The notes beneath the pieces were generated by a model. The model was not told the DNA's origin and did not search any database. It saw only the letters and a list, made by a program, of their open reading frames with translations. Source: CBDANW01 sp965197825 (GTDB taxonomy: Bacteria; Acidobacteriota; Vicinamibacteria; Marinacidobacterales; DATDRI01). From it: 64,000 nt of DNA. The first letter of the stretch is position 1; each line of letters starts with the position of its first letter. Both the position numbers and the translations under genes were made by a program. The stretch covers positions 682,001-746,000 of the forward strand of contig CBDANW010000002.1 of the NCBI GenBank assembly GCA_965197825.1. Reading direction: 5' to 3'. Below, piece after piece: positions 27,095-36,097 of this stretch.

Positions 27095-28466
27095 GAGCTC
27101 TTGTCAATAGGTGTGTAAAAAAGTTCAGGCAGCAGCAACCTTCGACGACTCCGTTACCCTGTCTCCATCTTCAAATCGAACGCCCAGGTGAACCTCTCGC
27201 ATCAGCTCCGGTGCGTTGAGCCGGCGAAAATTCTTCTCCGCAACCAGAAGCAGTTTGAAGATTGTCGCAGTGGCGGACTCGACTTTCTTGAACCTTTTGG
27301 CCGCATCCGTTCTCAATCTCAGTGCAGCGAACGGTGACTCCACGACGTTGCTCGTGCGAAGGTGTTGCCAGTGAGGCTTGGGAAAGGAATAGAAGCTGAC
27401 CATCCGCTCCCAGTCCTCGTCGAGCACGTGCGCGGCCCCCGGAAGACCCTTGCGCAAGCACCAATCCTGGAACTTGGCCTTCTTCGTCTCGCACTCCTGC
27501 AGGCTGGTGGCGTAGGGGATCGCCGTCAACAGCGGCTTGGCCTGCGCCTGGTCCCTTTTCGGAATCCGGTCCAGTACGTTGAGGATTCGGTGGTTCCAGC
27601 ACCGCTGTTCCTCAGCTTCTGGAAATACGTTTCGGGTCGCGGCCCAGATGCCGAGATGACCGTCACCGATCACCAAACGGGGACATCTCAGACCGCGCTT
27701 CTTCAGTCTCCGTAGCAGCGACGACCATGACGCTTCGGATTCTCGACGCCCGGCCTCCAGCGTCAGGACGATTTTCGTCCCGTCGGACAGGCCACCAACC
27801 GCAACTAGCACCGCCGCCTTGTCCTTCTCAAGGCCGGCCTTCACGTACACGCCATCTACCCACAGGTACACGAGCTCGAGTTCTTCCAGTGGGCGAGCTA
27901 GCCACTGCTCGTACTCTCCCTGCCATTTCTGTTTCAGCCGCGACACCGTGCTGGGAGAAAGTGGAGCGTCCTCCCCTAGAAGCCCGCGGAGCGACAGATC
28001 GAAATCTCCGTGAGCTAGTCCATGCAGGTACAGCTCCGGAATCAACTCGCTCACCGTTTCGCTCCGACGCTTGAACAGCGGAAGCACTCGACTTTCGAAC
28101 CTCTCCTCCACGTCCCGTACTCTCGGCCGGCGAACCGTCACTGTGCCCACGCTCATCGTCAGCTTCCGAGGCTTACCGTATCCATTTCGATAGCCCGCCG
28201 TTGTGTCCACGGGCTTCCGTCTCTCCGATTTCTCACGCCCGAGAAGCTCCGTGACTTCGGCTACCATCAGCTCCTGCACCCAATCCTGGATCTCAAGCCT
28301 CGCCCACTTCTCCAGCGACTCCCAAGCCACCCTTGACGAGCTCCGTCGTCCTGTGGTCTTTTCCTTCATGGCGGTGTCTCCTTCCGTTGGCCCCTTCACG
28401 CCGTGTTTCGTGACGCGGAAGGTTACTCCGCCTTTACTTTATTTCCACACCTTCTGAGGGTAGCTC
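27095..28466 (-). mobile_element. IS256-family element IS256-B, copy 1 (about 1372 bp)
   Basis: Imperfect inverted ends: GAGCTCTTGTCAATAGGTGT on the left versus (inverse) GAGCTACCCTCAGAAGGTGT on the right. No 8-bp direct repeat is visible at its flanks (left flank hydrolase, right flank an IS256-A fragment), so it has been rearranged since insertion. Other copies: 37736-40011 (interrupted, truncated) and 43394-43815 (fragment). Confidence 0.85.
27125..28399 (-). CDS. IS256-B transposase
   Basis: 424 residues, mutator family. N-terminal helical region (L-E-K-W-A-R-L-E-I-Q-D-W-V), conserved G-Y-R-N-G-Y and R-R-P-R-V-R, catalytic D-G-V-Y-V-K, V-I-G-D-G-H-L-G and the C-terminal T-S-N-V-V-E-S with the Glu. 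No stops or frameshifts. The only complete copy of this family here. Confidence 0.93.
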   Translation of the reverse strand: MKGPTEGDTAMKEKTTGRRSSSRVAWESLEKWARLEIQDWVQELMVAEVTELLGREKSERRKPVDTTAGYRNGYGKPRKLTMSVGTVTVRRPRVRDVEERFESRVLPLFKRRSETVSELIPELYLHGLAHGDFDLSLRGLLGEDAPLSPSTVSRLKQKWQGEYEQWLARPLEELELVYLWVDGVYVKAGLEKDKAAVLVAVGGLSDGTKIVLTLEAGRRESEASWSSLLRRLKKRGLRCPRLVIGDGHLGIWAATRNVFPEAEEQRCWNHRILNVLDRIPKRDQAQAKPLLTAIPYATSLQECETKKAKFQDWCLRKGLPGAAHVLDEDWERMVSFYSFPKPHWQHLRTSNVVESPFAALRLRTDAAKRFKKVESATATIFKLLLVAEKNFRRLNAPELMREVHLGVRFEDGDRVTESSKVAAA

Positions 28467-28708
28467 GCCTACAAGTGCAAGAGTGCCGACAAGGCGCGCA
28501 AGCGACTTCAGGCATTGGTGTCGTGGCTCGAGCGAAACGGCTACGACGAAGCTGCCGGAAGCCTTCGTGAAGGGATGGAAGAGACACTCACGGTCGTGAA
28601 GCTCGCGCTGCCCGCCTTACTTCGCCAGTCTCTTGCCACGACGAACGCCATTGAGAATCTCAACGGAACCATTCGCAGAGTATCGAGAAACGTCAAGCGT
28701 TGGAAGAG
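28467..28708 (+). pseudogene. IS256-A transposase fragment
   Basis: Matches 49847-50087 of IS256-A copy 2 almost exactly (Y-K-C-K-S-A-D-K-A-R-K, T-T-N-A-I-E-N-L-N-G-T). Both ends are breakpoints: IS256-B on the left, MITE type C on the right. Confidence 0.88.
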
Positions 28709-28855
28709 CTGTGCCTTCTATTTATTCATCCGCCAGCCCATGGGTCGGAAGTCAGCCCTGCGGCGCGAAATACCCTGGATTCTGCGCGGATTCCAAGGGC
28801 GTCTAAGCTGCTGATTTGTGGTCTATTTCTAAAGGGCCGAGTTTTGGCACAGGAC
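28709..28855 (+). repeat. MITE-like element type C, copy 1 (147 bp); contains LTIR copy 10
   Basis: Same outer ends as type B (CTGTGCCTTCTATTTATTC and GGCACAGGAC) but a different core, CAGCCCATGGGTCGGAAGTC to CAAGGGCGTCTAAGCTGC. The inverted partial copy is at 41471. Confidence 0.78.
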
Positions 28856-29121
28856 GCCGTCGCCTAGCTCCAGAACCGATCCCGCCACGTCCATCCCCGG
28901 CACATACGGAAGCGGTGGCCGCTGCTGGTAAAGGCCCTGCGCCTGCAGGGCATCCGGATACTGCACACCGGCATACCGAGTTCGAACCAACACCTGCCCC
29001 GGTTCGCAGGCGGTGGCGGAATCTCGTCCAACGAGAGGGCCTCTCGGAGCGAAGCCGGAGTCGCCAGGGGTCGCTCTTGGTCGTCGAGACCGACGTAGCG
29101 GTGGCAGCGGACGGCTTTCAT
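28856..29121 (-). pseudogene. NADPH:quinone oxidoreductase (MDR family), N-terminal fragment
   Basis: Starts M-K-A-V-R-C-H-R-Y and continues L-D-E-I-P-P-P-P, then after a one-base loss near 28995 reads Q-V-L-V-R-T-R-Y-A-G-V-Q-Y-P-D and L-P-Y-V-P-G-M-D-V-A-G. This is the GroES-like N-terminal domain of zinc-independent quinone reductases. The Rossmann domain is cut away at the MITE at 28855. Confidence 0.8.
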
Positions 29122-29164
29122 CAAGCTACTCATGGCGGTGTGCAAACCAGCTCGCCGGGCCTAG

Positions 29165-29327
29165 AAGTTTCCCGAGGAGACTTCACGTGGTACGTCATCA
29201 TGGATCTGAAGATAACACCCTCGGGCCAGACGATTGTAAAGCCTACGGGCCCTTGGCCCGGTCACAAACACAAACACTAAGCTGCTGATTTATGGTCTTT
29301 CAAAAGGGCCGAGTTTTGGCACAGGAC
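29165..29327 (+). repeat. LTIR copy 11 with subterminal region
   Basis: From the subterminal ACCCTCGGGCCAGACGATTG segment (the left end of the LTIR element, inverted) to GGCACAGGAC at 29327. It carries a short deletion in the TATTTCAAAA stretch. Confidence 0.82.
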
Positions 29328-29448
29328 GGGGTCGCCCTGCCGACCAGTCCAATAACTCGTCCAAAACCGACACAACTGCCTCGTCTATACGCGCCCAAAG
29401 GACCGTTCGTCCTAGATGTGAACCGTACCGGGTTTCCCGGAGAGTGTT

Positions 29449-30366
29449 TTAGTTGAGTCTCGCCATCTCTAGCGAGCCTTCCTGCGACCGATAGTAGTTC
29501 ATCTCGTACTCGACCGGGGGGACATTTCCGATCGGCTCCAAGAGTCGTTGCGTGTTGTACCAATGGACCCACTCGAGGGTGGCGAACTCAACGTCTTCGA
29601 GACCACGCCAGGGCCCACGTCGACGGATCACCTCGGTCTTGTAGAGGCCGATGATGGATTCAGCCAAAGCGTTATCGTAAGAGTCGCCTCGGCTGCCGAC
29701 GGACGGCTCAATGCCCGCCTCGGCGAGCCGCTCGGTGTAACGGATCGAGACGTACTGCACGCCGCGATCGCTGTGATGCACCAATGGGTGTTCTGGGTTT
29801 AGTCGGCGCTCGTGCAGCGCCTGCTCCAACGCATCGAGAGCGATGCCGGCAGTCAACGATGTCGTCGCTCGCCAACCGACGATGAGTCGAGCGAAGACGT
29901 CGATGACGAAGGCGACATACACGAAGCCGCGCCACGTGGCGATGTAGGTCAGGTCCGAAACCCAGAGCTCGTTCGGGCGTGTGGCGTTGAAGTCGCGCTC
30001 CACGAGGTCCATCGGGCGAGCGCCGCTCGAATCCGGCTTCGTCGTCTTGAATCGACGTCCACGGACCGCCCCCTGGAGACCCATTTCACGCATCAGACGG
30101 GCCACCGTGCATCGAGCCACGTCGCGGCCCTCACGGCACAGCTGACGCCAGACCTTGCGCACGCCATACACGTCAAAGTTCTCTTGCCGTACACGACGAA
30201 TCTCGCCGCGGAGTTGGACGTCGCGCTTCGCTCTCGCTGGCTGGCGGCTTGGGTCCTTCTCTCTCGCTTTCTGCTCGTAATAGGTCGACGGGGCGATCGG
30301 GAGCATCCGGCAGATCGGCTCGACCCCGTATTTTTCACGGTTCGCGTCCACGAACAACACATTCAC
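29449..30366 (-). CDS. IS3-B OrfB, DDE transposase (copy 2)
   Basis: 305 residues, intact, with S-D-L-T-Y-I-A, H-S-D-R-G-V-Q-Y and A-L-A-E-S-I-I-G. Differs from copy 3 at one visible residue (N-V-P-P-V-E versus N-V-S-P-V-E). Confidence 0.94.
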   Translation of the reverse strand: MNVLFVDANREKYGVEPICRMLPIAPSTYYEQKAREKDPSRQPARAKRDVQLRGEIRRVRQENFDVYGVRKVWRQLCREGRDVARCTVARLMREMGLQGAVRGRRFKTTKPDSSGARPMDLVERDFNATRPNELWVSDLTYIATWRGFVYVAFVIDVFARLIVGWRATTSLTAGIALDALEQALHERRLNPEHPLVHHSDRGVQYVSIRYTERLAEAGIEPSVGSRGDSYDNALAESIIGLYKTEVIRRRGPWRGLEDVEFATLEWVHWYNTQRLLEPIGNVPPVEYEMNYYRSQEGSLEMARLN

Positions 30367-30683
30367 CTCGGTCGGCGGTCGAGCTCCGCCTGGGCGAAAA
30401 ACGCCGACGCCTTGCGAAGGATCTCGTTCGCCCGCTTTAGCTCACGGTTCTCTCGCTCAAGCTCCTTCAGCCGCTGACGCTCGTCCGTCGTCAGTCCCGC
30501 TCGTTTCCCAGCATCACGCTCTGCTCGCCGCACCCACGTGCGTAGCGTTTCCCGCGTACAGTCAATCTTCGACGCAATCGATGAGATCGCTGACCACTGA
30601 GATTCGTGCTGAGCCTGTTGGTCGAAAACCATCCGCACTGCGCGCTCTTTCACCTCCGGTGAATACCTGCTTCGTCTTGCCAT
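30363..30683 (-). CDS. IS3-B OrfA (copy 2)
   Basis: 106 residues, identical to the other copies except M-A-R-R-S at the start, I-L-R-K instead of I-L-L-K and Q-A-E-L instead of Q-A-G-L. Confidence 0.93.
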   Translation of the reverse strand: MARRSRYSPEVKERAVRMVFDQQAQHESQWSAISSIASKIDCTRETLRTWVRRAERDAGKRAGLTTDERQRLKELERENRELKRANEILRKASAFFAQAELDRRPR

Positions 30684-30733
30684 GACTCCATCCTCTCAAG
30701 AGTTGGAGTCTCCGGGAAACCCGGGGCGGTTCA

Positions 30734-30994
30734 GACATCGATTACCCGACCAGCGCGCCGTTGCCTCGAGGCCGGTCCTTGGTGGGCTCCATCGCGATTA
30801 ACAGTGGTCACGTGTCGCCTGACTGACTTAGCTTCTCGCGGCGAACAAAGCGTTCTTTCTCAAGCACGTTATTGCCCGGCGGCGACAGCGTGTAGAATTT
30901 CCACCGAGGCGAAGACGAGTTCGCAGTACCTCCCTCTCATGGCTGTCTGCCCGTCGATACGCGATCTCATTTTTGCGGATCACAACCGAAAAGT
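30734..30994. other. Intergenic stretch with a possible gene tail
   Basis: A minus frame ends ...I-A-M-E-P-T-K-D-R-P-R-G-N-G-A-L-V-G just right of IS3-B, possibly the C-terminus of a lost gene. Nothing else recognised. Confidence 0.3.
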
Positions 30995-32461
30995 TCATCG
31001 ATCCATTCGGCGTTCAGATGTAGGTGCCTCTCGCCAGGCTCGACGGCGCCAGTGAATTCGACCAAGGCTGATGGCGAGAACGAAGGCAAGGGCCCACGGC
31101 ACGATATGTTCGAAGACATCCTTCCAGTTGCTGGCGGGCAGTGAGTACGCTGCGACGCTCAGGAGGAAACCGGTGGTCATGGCGGCGAGGGTTGCGGGTA
31201 CCGACAGCGGACGGCGCCAGACCGTCAGCAGGATCAGCGGCGCGAAAGCACTGCCGACGGCTGCCCACGCGAACAAAACCCGTGAAAAGATCTCCTGGCT
31301 GCCGTACAGGGCGGCGCCAACGGCGCCCACGCTAAGGAACAGCACGACCACGCGGGAACGTGACAGCAGGCTCCACGAACCGGCGCGACCTAGTTCGAGG
31401 TCGTGTGTAATGGAGGACGCCGCGACCAAGAGCTGACTATCGGCCGTTGACATGATCGCGGAGAGCACCGCGGCGATCATCATGCCCGCCACGACCGTGG
31501 GAAGGAGGCCGTTTGCGGCGACGATCAAGACGACCTCGGGGTCGGCAAGATCCGGATATAGCACTCGGCCGCACAGACCGAGGAGCAGCATGCCAGCGTA
31601 AACGACCACGGCCCATCCGATGCTTATGACACGTGCCCGTCGGAGGATCGAGTGGCCCTGCTTCAGCGCCATATACCGGTTGACCACATGCGGCTGACCC
31701 GGATAGCCGATGCCAATCCCCAACAGCCCGAGCACGAACCCGATGCCAGCGGCGAAGGGTAACCCTCGCATCAGGCTGAGGTAGTCGGCACCCGGCACGT
31801 TTCGCAAACCTTCGACGAGTCCCACCGAGCCACCGACCGCGATCAACGCAACCAGCGGAAGAAGAACCGACGTCGCGACCATCAGCAGACCTTGGAGGGT
31901 GTCCGTCAGGCTGACAGCCCAGAAGCCTCCCAGCATCGTGTAGGCGACGACGACCGCTGCCCCGATCAGGATGCTGCCGGTCAGTGACAGTCCGAACGTC
32001 TCGCTGAAGATCTTGCCGGCAGCCTGGAACTGTGAGGCAACGTAGGCTCCCAGCGAAAGTAAGATTACCGCTGATGCAACGACGGCGATGGCCCGACGTC
32101 CCGAACGGCCTTCAGGGCCGGCTAGCAACTCGGTGATGGTCACCGCCCCTGTGTCGTGGCTGAGGCGTCGAAGTGCGGGTGCGACGACCGTCCAGTTGAG
32201 TACGAAACCACCGACGCAAGCGGGGAATAGCCACAACGCGCCGAGACCCCAGCCGTACGCAGCGCCGCTGACACCGAGTAAGGTCCACGCTGACGAAGAG
32301 CTGGCGGAGGAACTGATGGCAGCTACTGTGGGTCCAAGTTGTCGCCCACCGAGGAAAAAGTCCAGTCCATCGCGAGTGCGCCGCCGCGCAAGCAACCCAA
32401 TCGCGACGAGCACGACCGTGTATGCGACGAGAGTGGCGAGAACTGCCTGTTCGTGCGTCAT
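30995..32461 (-). CDS. Sodium:solute symporter (SSS family)
   Basis: 488 residues with about 13 hydrophobic helices spread through the protein. Family features: D-F-F-L-G-G-R-Q-L-G-P near residue 35, S-S-A-S-S-S-A-W-T-L-L-G-V-S-G-A (TM2), G-Y-P-G-Q-P-H-V-V-N-R-Y near 254 and S-A-I-M-S-T-A-D-S-Q-L-L near 336 (Na+ site). Closest in pattern to PutP-type Na+/proline transporters; the substrate cannot be assigned. Intact although flanked on both sides by transposon debris. Start ATG at 32461, alone, no operon partner. Confidence 0.9.
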   Translation of the reverse strand: MTHEQAVLATLVAYTVVLVAIGLLARRRTRDGLDFFLGGRQLGPTVAAISSSASSSSAWTLLGVSGAAYGWGLGALWLFPACVGGFVLNWTVVAPALRRLSHDTGAVTITELLAGPEGRSGRRAIAVVASAVILLSLGAYVASQFQAAGKIFSETFGLSLTGSILIGAAVVVAYTMLGGFWAVSLTDTLQGLLMVATSVLLPLVALIAVGGSVGLVEGLRNVPGADYLSLMRGLPFAAGIGFVLGLLGIGIGYPGQPHVVNRYMALKQGHSILRRARVISIGWAVVVYAGMLLLGLCGRVLYPDLADPEVVLIVAANGLLPTVVAGMMIAAVLSAIMSTADSQLLVAASSITHDLELGRAGSWSLLSRSRVVVLFLSVGAVGAALYGSQEIFSRVLFAWAAVGSAFAPLILLTVWRRPLSVPATLAAMTTGFLLSVAAYSLPASNWKDVFEHIVPWALAFVLAISLGRIHWRRRAWREAPTSERRMDR

Positions 32462-32499
32462 GGCATAAAGTTAAATGATAGCATTCACGGCTTTTCGGT

Positions 32500-32524
32500 G
32501 CTTCCGCCATTAAGTGTTGGTGAG
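32500..32524 (-). repeat. Short repeat F3, copy 4
   Basis: GGTGCTTCCGCCATTAAGTG then TTGG, inverted relative to copies 1-3. It directly precedes an LTIR-element fragment. Confidence 0.65.
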
Positions 32525-32526
32525 GG

Positions 32527-32695
32527 CTGCGAATGACACTGGCCCCATCGTGTCGCGAGAGCGACTTGGGGGCATTCTCAACTACTACTGCCGTGCCGCG
32601 TAGATGGTCGCCGGCGACGGTAGCCCCTCGGCGGGCTCGACCGGCGTAGCGTGGAAACAGCTTCAGGAACATGCTTCGATATTCGCTCTCGACTA
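32527..32695 (+). pseudogene. LTIR-element 3' segment, left of IS630
   Basis: The last codons of the transposase and the non-coding tail (CCCCATCGTGTCGCGAGAGC onward) as in 4990-5150. It continues after IS630 at 33803 to the right terminal repeat. 5' part absent. Confidence 0.85.
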
Positions 32696-33802
32696 GCGGA
32701 ATGTAACATTTAAGTGTTTAGTAGTAATATCTCTCTCATGCGAGGGAGAGCCGTTGTGTTGACTCAAGCGGAACATAGGGAGCTTGGCAAACGAGTTTCG
32801 AGCCGTAGCGGTCGAGCGGATGACGCGCGGATCGCTCGGATGTTGCTCTTGCTGGCAGACGGTGCAAGCTATACGCAGGTGCAGCAGACGGTGGGCTGCA
32901 CGGCGCCTTTTATCAGCAAGTGGAAACGCCGATTCTTGGAGGAGCGTCTGGCAGGTCTGTACGCGCGTCACGAGGGGCGTCCGATTCAAGTGCTCACGCC
33001 TCGGATGGAAGCACGGATTCTTTCGTGGACGCAGAAAAAACCGACCGACGGCTCGACTCACTGGAGCACGCGTCGACTTGCGAAGAAGCTGGGAATCCAT
33101 CACATGATGGTGGCTCGCACTTGGAAAAAGCATGGTCTCCAGCCACACCGAATTGAGCATTACAAGGCCTCCAACGATCCGGATTTCGAGACGAAGGCAG
33201 CGGATATCATCGGTCTATATATGAATCCACCTCAGCACGCTGCGGTGTTTTGTATTGATGAGAAAACGGCGATCCAAGCCCTGGATCGACGGGACCCGAT
33301 CTTGCCGTTGTCTCCCGGGCGGGCCGAGCGACACGGTTTCGAGTACGTCCGGCATGGAACGCTTTCTCTCTACGCCGCCTTCGACACGAAGACGGGGGTG
33401 GTTTTGGGCAAGACTGTCCGCCGCCATACCAGCCAGGAGTTCGTCGCCTTCTTGGAGCAGCTGGTTGCGAGCCACAAGCGAAAGCGCGAAATACATGTCA
33501 TCCTCGACAATCTGTCGGCTCACAAGACCGCCAAGGTCGCACAGTTCCTCGAGGCCAACCCAAAAGTCCGACTCCACTTCACACCCACATATTCCTCCTG
33601 GCTGAACAAAATCGAACTCTGGTTCTCCAAGATCGAGCGTGCCCTGATCCATCGAGGTGTGTTCACGTCAACCCACGACCTGACCCGCAAGATCATGCGC
33701 TACATTCGCAAGTACAACGAAGACCCCAAGCCCGTGAAGTGGACCTACAACGATCCGTCACGACGCATTAAAACCACTAAACGTTCAGTTGTTACAGTCC
33801 AC
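32696..33802 (+). mobile_element. IS630-family element (1107 bp), apparently intact
   Basis: Inverted ends GCGGAATGTAACATT and (inverse) GTGGACTGTAACAAC. Flanked by TA at 32694-32695 and 33803-33804, the classical IS630 target. The empty site GACTAGGTGG is seen at 5151-5160. Only copy in the window. Confidence 0.95.
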
Positions 33803-33805
33803 TAG
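32738..33805 (+). CDS. IS630 transposase
   Basis: 355 residues from M-R-G-R-A-V-V-L. N-terminal paired HTHs (C-T-A-P-F-I-S-K-W-K-R-R-F), then the DDE domain: F-C-I-D-E-K-T, V-I-L-D-N-L-S-A-H-K and W-L-N-K-I-E-L-W-F. The TAG stop is formed by the duplicated target TA plus the next flanking base (C-A-C then T-A-G), so the element does not carry its own stop. Confidence 0.93.
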   Translation: MRGRAVVLTQAEHRELGKRVSSRSGRADDARIARMLLLLADGASYTQVQQTVGCTAPFISKWKRRFLEERLAGLYARHEGRPIQVLTPRMEARILSWTQKKPTDGSTHWSTRRLAKKLGIHHMMVARTWKKHGLQPHRIEHYKASNDPDFETKAADIIGLYMNPPQHAAVFCIDEKTAIQALDRRDPILPLSPGRAERHGFEYVRHGTLSLYAAFDTKTGVVLGKTVRRHTSQEFVAFLEQLVASHKRKREIHVILDNLSAHKTAKVAQFLEANPKVRLHFTPTYSSWLNKIELWFSKIERALIHRGVFTSTHDLTRKIMRYIRKYNEDPKPVKWTYNDPSRRIKTTKRSVVTVH

Positions 33806-33940
33806 GTGGTCATCTGCATGGTGACGACCCGCCCGCCCAAGACGATTGTAAAGCCCACGGCCCTTGGCCCGGTCGCAAACACAGACACTAAGTTGCTGAT
33901 TTATGGCCTATTTCAAAAGGGCCGAGTTTTGGCACAGGAC
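33806..33940 (+). repeat. LTIR copy 12 with tail (right terminal repeat)
   Basis: Continues the tail interrupted by IS630 (GGTCATCTGCATGGTGACGA) and ends GGCACAGGAC at 33940. Nearly identical to 5155-5290. Confidence 0.88.
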
Positions 33941-34504
33941 GGATTCAGCCCGCATCCCTTCAATCCCATGCGGCTGAAAGCGCTTGAAGTCTTTACCAAG
34001 GGCCAGCCCTACCGCGAGCTGATCGGCTCCGACGGAGGAACCCTCACTGCCGACGAAGTCGCCAATCAAGTGACCGACCTCATGAGCATCATGGAGCCGA
34101 CATACCTGACCGACACCGGCGATGTCGGCGACAAGGCACGCGCCTATCTGCTGAAGGCAAAGTTTCTCGTGGCGGCCGCCAACGGAGTCTTCGAGCGTTC
34201 CGAGGTCGAGGCACTCGAGAGTTTGGTGGGGCCCGCCGTCTCCCTGGACGAGATTCGTGAAGTCTTCAACCAGCCCGTCGATGTGGTTCGCAAGCAGGTA
34301 GTCGAGCTTTCCAAGGACATTGCCTACATGATGACCGGCCTCCAGAGGCTTCAGCTGATTCGGGACATCGTTGTGATTTTCTACGCGGACGGATCGATCG
34401 ACCAGCAGGAAATGGATTGCCTCATTTGGCTCTGCGAGAACGTCGGAGTCAACCCGCGGTTTATCCAGCAGATCCTCACTAGCGCGGCCCGCGGCGTGGA
34501 TTAG
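33941..34504 (+). pseudogene. M48 peptidase/TerB-like protein, C-terminal fragment
   Basis: Starts abruptly at the LTIR with S-P-H-P-F-N-P-M-R-L-K-A-L, a segment found after the zinc-binding region in M48 peptidases. A TerB-like all-helical domain follows (A-Y-L-L-K-A-K-F-L-V-A-A-A-N-G; F-Y-A-D-G-S-I-D-Q-Q-E), ending A-A-R-G-V-D. The protease domain with HExxH is missing. The remaining ~185 codons are open, so the truncation is probably recent. Confidence 0.75.
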
Positions 34505-34883
34505 AGTTCTTCGACTCGGATCTTCAGGGCGGCGAGCGTTGTGGCCGATCCGTCGGGCCCTTGTGATGATGCTAAGATCATCCCATTATGCTCAGTGCGC
34601 TGGTGGACGCGGCTGCGGGGAAAGCTGTCTGAATGCCACCTTATCGGTTCAAGGTAGGATGGCGTGACCGATGACGAACGTTCCTACAGTCGTCGCCCAC
34701 GCGGACTGGAGCATCTTACCGGCGAAGCGCTGGGTAGCGACAGCGCACCTCCGAGGCGACGGCTACGTCGCCGATGCGCCCCGCTCCGTCGGCGACGCCC
34801 GGCGATTGATCGCGTCCTTGATGCCCTCACCCTCAGCGACCATCCTCGCGGGTGACCTTGCCCAGGAAAAGTGGACAGGTTGA

Positions 34884-35762
34884 TTATCTCGCATGAGCCG
34901 TTTTGAGGTCATGAATCCGTTCGAACACCACTGGGCTGTTGTAATCGAGTGACGAGTGGAGTCGATACGGATTGTAGAACCCCTCGATGTAGCTCGCGAC
35001 CGCGTCTTTGGCCATACGTCGTGTTGGCCAACTACATCGGTGGAGGAGTTCGGTCTTGAGCGTGCCTAAGAAGCTCTCGGTCACGGCGTTGTCCCAGCAA
35101 TCACCCTTGCGGCTCATCGAGCACACGATGCCGTACTCATCGAGCACGGCCTGGTAGGTCGCAGCCGCGTATTGAGTACCACGGTCTGAATGATGCACCA
35201 AGCCACTTTCCGGCAGGCGGCGCCCCAAGGCCATGTGAAGCGCCTCGAGAGCAAGCTCCGCGCGCAGGTGGGGCTGCATCGCCCAGCCTACGACACGACG
35301 CGAGAACAGATCGAGGATGACCGCCAAGTAGAGCCAGCCTTCCCAAGTCCGGATGTAGGTTATGTCCGTCACCCAGAACTGGTTCGGTCGTGCGGCTTCG
35401 AAGTTCCGGCCGAGCACGTTGGGTGCGATGGGGCGATCGTGCTTGCTGTCGGTCGTGCGGCGAAAACGCTTGCTGGGCAGACCCTGCAGGCCCATCTCAC
35501 GCATCAGCCGTGCCACTCGCTGCTTGCCTACCTCGACGTTCTCCCCGTCAAGCTGGCGACGTACACGCTCCCTGCCGTAGGTACCACGGCTATGGGCGTG
35601 GATCGCTTGGATGCGCAGCTTCAGCTTCCCATCCTCACACTGTCGCTTGCTGGGCGCGCGCTTCATCTGAGCGTAGTAGCCGCTGGTCGATACCCTCAGA
35701 ACTCGGCACATCACCCGCACCGGGTAGTTGGCCCGCTCCGCGTGAATGAATTTGAATCTCAT
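34884..35762 (-). CDS. IS3-A OrfB, DDE transposase (copy 2)
   Basis: 292 residues, intact; one visible change from copy 1 (N-S-P-V-V-F for N-S-P-M-V-F). Catalytic motifs T-D-I-T-Y-I, H-S-D-R-G-T-Q-Y and T-E-S-F-L-G present. Confidence 0.94.
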   Translation of the reverse strand: MRFKFIHAERANYPVRVMCRVLRVSTSGYYAQMKRAPSKRQCEDGKLKLRIQAIHAHSRGTYGRERVRRQLDGENVEVGKQRVARLMREMGLQGLPSKRFRRTTDSKHDRPIAPNVLGRNFEAARPNQFWVTDITYIRTWEGWLYLAVILDLFSRRVVGWAMQPHLRAELALEALHMALGRRLPESGLVHHSDRGTQYAAATYQAVLDEYGIVCSMSRKGDCWDNAVTESFLGTLKTELLHRCSWPTRRMAKDAVASYIEGFYNPYRLHSSLDYNSPVVFERIHDLKTAHAR

Positions 35763-36097
35763 TCGCTTTCCTTCGCGAAGAAGGCCGCCGCCTTTTTTAA
35801 TATTTCTCGCTCTTGCTCCAACGTACGCACTCGACGCCGTAGCGAACGGAGCTCATCACGTTCCGCCGTCGTCAGAGCCTCGCGTGGACCTTCACCGTGA
35901 TCAATTTTGTATTGTTTCACCCAGTTTCGAAGGGCCGATTCCGTCAGGTCCAGTTCCTTAGCGACCTGGCCGATGCTGCGCTCGCCCTCCCTGAACAGCC
36001 GGACCGCTTCCTTCTTGAACTCCCCCGTGAACTTCCTGCGTCGTCGTTCTCCCATGGACGCCTCCAGGCGCATTGTCGCGCCTCGGTTGATGTCCAC
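35759..36097 (-). CDS. IS3-A OrfA (copy 2)
   Basis: 112 residues, with R-E-G-E-R-S-I-G where copy 1 has R-E-G-E-G-S-I-G. HTH and coiled coil as in copy 1; the A6G slippery run is retained. Confidence 0.93.
   Translation of the reverse strand: MDINRGATMRLEASMGERRRRKFTGEFKKEAVRLFREGERSIGQVAKELDLTESALRNWVKQYKIDHGEGPREALTTAERDELRSLRRRVRTLEQEREILKKAAAFFAKESE

Larger units (their letters stand above)
29419..30733 (-). mobile_element. IS3-family element IS3-B, copy 2 (1315 bp)
   Basis: Same length as the other copies; the downstream end has mutated (TGAACCGTACCGGGTTT). The flanks ATG and GAC do not match, so there is no target duplication: a sign of recombination between copies or of later deletion. 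Confidence 0.93.
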
